From Thiomargarita sp. (lineage in GTDB: Bacteria; Pseudomonadota; Gammaproteobacteria; Beggiatoales; Beggiatoaceae): a stretch of 5,547 nucleotides of DNA. This document shows positions 4,952 to 5,547 of the stretch, piece after piece. The stretch lies in assembly GCA_030618965.1 (NCBI GenBank), contig JAUXCJ010000111.1:1-5547 (forward strand). Reading direction: 5' to 3'. Under the pieces are notes generated by a model. That model was not told the DNA's origin, searched no databases, and saw only the letters and a list, made by a program, of their open reading frames with translations. Numbering within the stretch: position 1 is the first letter of the stretch; every line of letters begins with the position of its first letter. The translations under genes were made by a program, and so were the position numbers.

Positions 4952-5524
4952 TTAATTATTGATGTAAATCAATATGTTATTATTTTTTAGTGCGTCAGTC
5001 CTATTGGGATCAATATTATTAGAACGAAAACCGGCTTTCATCAATTTTACCCCGGCATAGCCTTCCCATACCGTCCACTGTCCAGAGCCAAACATACCGA
5101 CAGCCGTAGGGCCTTTGTCACGCAAAGCCTCTTTCCACTTTTCTGCCATAATATCAAAGGCTTTATCCCATGAAATCGGAGTAAAGTCGCCATCTTTATC
5201 ATATTCACCGTCTGTCATCCGCAACAAAGGCTTAGTTAAACGGTCTTTACCGTACATAATCTTAGATAAAAAATAGCCCTTAATACAATTTAAGCCCCGA
5301 TTCACCTCAGCATCAGGATCACCTTGAGTTGCAACCACTCGTCCATTTTGAGTACCAACCAAAACACTACAACCAGTACCACAAAATCGGCAAGGTGCTT
5401 TATCCCAGCGGATTTTATCCCCTGAAGCTCTTGCCATTGCGATTTCAGGAAGAGTTATTCCAGCAGCAGCGGCAGTTGCAGCAATCGCATTCGCTTTGAT
5501 AAAATCTCGTCTATTGATTTTCAT
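4952..5524 (-). pseudogene. napA: Truncated second copy of napA
   Basis: This frame encodes 190 residues. The first 174 (5524-5003) are a second NapA N-terminus: Tat motif NRRDFIK, Cys45/48/52/80 of the [4Fe-4S] site, then [12 protein letters not shown] and [10 protein letters not shown]. Similarity stops abruptly after N174. In NapA the next residues are ARHC, whose Cys binds molybdenum, so the break falls four residues before the catalytic ligand. The remaining 16 residues ([16 protein letters not shown]) are unrelated and come from AT-rich DNA containing an FNR-type box. The product cannot be a nitrate reductase. It differs from the left copy at V33A, N36D, E113D, E127A and D132E over 149 shared residues. 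The start and AGGAGG site (5540-5535) are intact, so a short Tat-signal-bearing polypeptide could still be made. It could also reflect an assembly join. Confidence 0.88.
4959..4972. promoter_or_regulatory. Perfect FNR/ANR-type box
   Basis: TTGATGTAAATCAA fits the FNR consensus TTGAT-N4-ATCAA at all ten defined positions. FNR-family proteins activate anaerobic respiration genes, commonly including nap. Here the box lies inside the foreign tail of the truncated napA, about 30 bp from the break. No intact gene starts at a suitable distance on either side, and no convincing -10 is seen near the -41.5 position in either direction. It may be a leftover of a promoter moved by the rearrangement. Confidence 0.6.
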
Positions 5525-5547
5525 ATTACTATTTCCTCCTCAAGTGC
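5077..5547. repeat. Long direct repeat, right copy
   Basis: Partner of 1-471, offset by 5076 bp. It is cut by the window edge on the right; homology to NapA continues leftward to about 5003, beyond the part whose partner is visible. Confidence 0.95.
5521..5547 (-). CDS. napD: Second napD copy, last nine codons only
   Basis: The final 27 bp read, on the minus strand, as the last eight residues of NapD (ALEEEIVI) and its TGA, overlapping the second napA start as ATGA exactly as in the left copy. All bases match 445-471. The duplicated segment therefore reaches at least into napD and probably continues past the right edge. Confidence 0.75.
   Translation of the reverse strand, partial: ALEEEIVI

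Noticed and set aside
4761..4955. Open frame of 64 codons reading DSDNDQ... through the GCCGG repeat
   Set aside because: It starts at TTG, lacks a ribosome binding site and runs through two hairpins of a dispersed repeat. It shares the frame of the upstream gene and its first residues mimic a TSP3 unit, but three stop codons (4731, 4737, 4758) separate them, so read-through is unlikely.
1..5547. Circular plasmid or phage with terminal overlap
   Set aside because: The end segments differ at 32 of 471 positions, so they are diverged paralogues and not the same sequence read twice.
1..5547. tRNA or rRNA genes
   Set aside because: No cloverleaf with a TTCGA-type T-loop and no conserved rRNA stretch was seen on either strand by eye.

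Overview
The window looks like a fragment of a low-GC gammaproteobacterial chromosome. It carries a periplasmic nitrate reductase (nap) locus in the enterobacterial-type order napF-napD-napA, set among accessory genes and short dispersed hairpin repeats. The pairing of Nap with a PD-(D/E)XK 'transposase-like' Rpn gene, palindromic interspersed repeats and a secreted TSP3-repeat protein recalls large sulfur bacteria such as Beggiatoa or Thiomargarita. That placement is inference from gene content and repeat style only.

Layout from left to right. Positions 1-1223 (minus strand) hold napF, napD and the first 149 codons of napA, which runs off the left edge. Each junction is a 4-base ATGA overlap, so the three are almost certainly translationally coupled. 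Positions 1224-1541 are AT-rich non-coding DNA with a candidate napF promoter, several dyads and a two-hairpin dispersed repeat. Positions 1542-2369 (minus) encode an Rpn/PDDEXK_2-family nuclease. Positions 2370-2843 form a long regulatory-looking spacer: a REP-like signature, an array of TATCA motifs, a perfect 12-bp inverted repeat and an extended -10 promoter. Positions 2844-4733 (plus) encode a secreted 629-residue protein made of seven near-identical 50-residue EAR/EPTP blades, a TSP3-like Asp-rich calcium-binding stretch and a Cys-containing C-terminal cap. Positions 4734-4951 hold hairpins and a second dispersed repeat. Positions 4952-5547 (minus) hold a second napA 5' end, cut off four residues before the expected molybdenum-ligand cysteine, preceded by the last codons of a second napD.

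NapF and NapD support maturation of NapA, the Tat-exported molybdenum/iron-sulfur catalytic subunit that reduces nitrate in the periplasm. The two napA 5' regions are about 93% identical over 471 bp without gaps, and most differences are synonymous. The second copy was therefore probably a working gene for much of its history, and its truncation looks recent. A perfect FNR/ANR-type box lies about 30 bp from the truncation point.

The most interesting signal is in the secreted propeller protein. Its seven blades are nearly identical at DNA level, yet three codon positions per blade vary strongly in their first two bases while the third base stays T or C. This resembles a diversified binding surface on a fixed scaffold.
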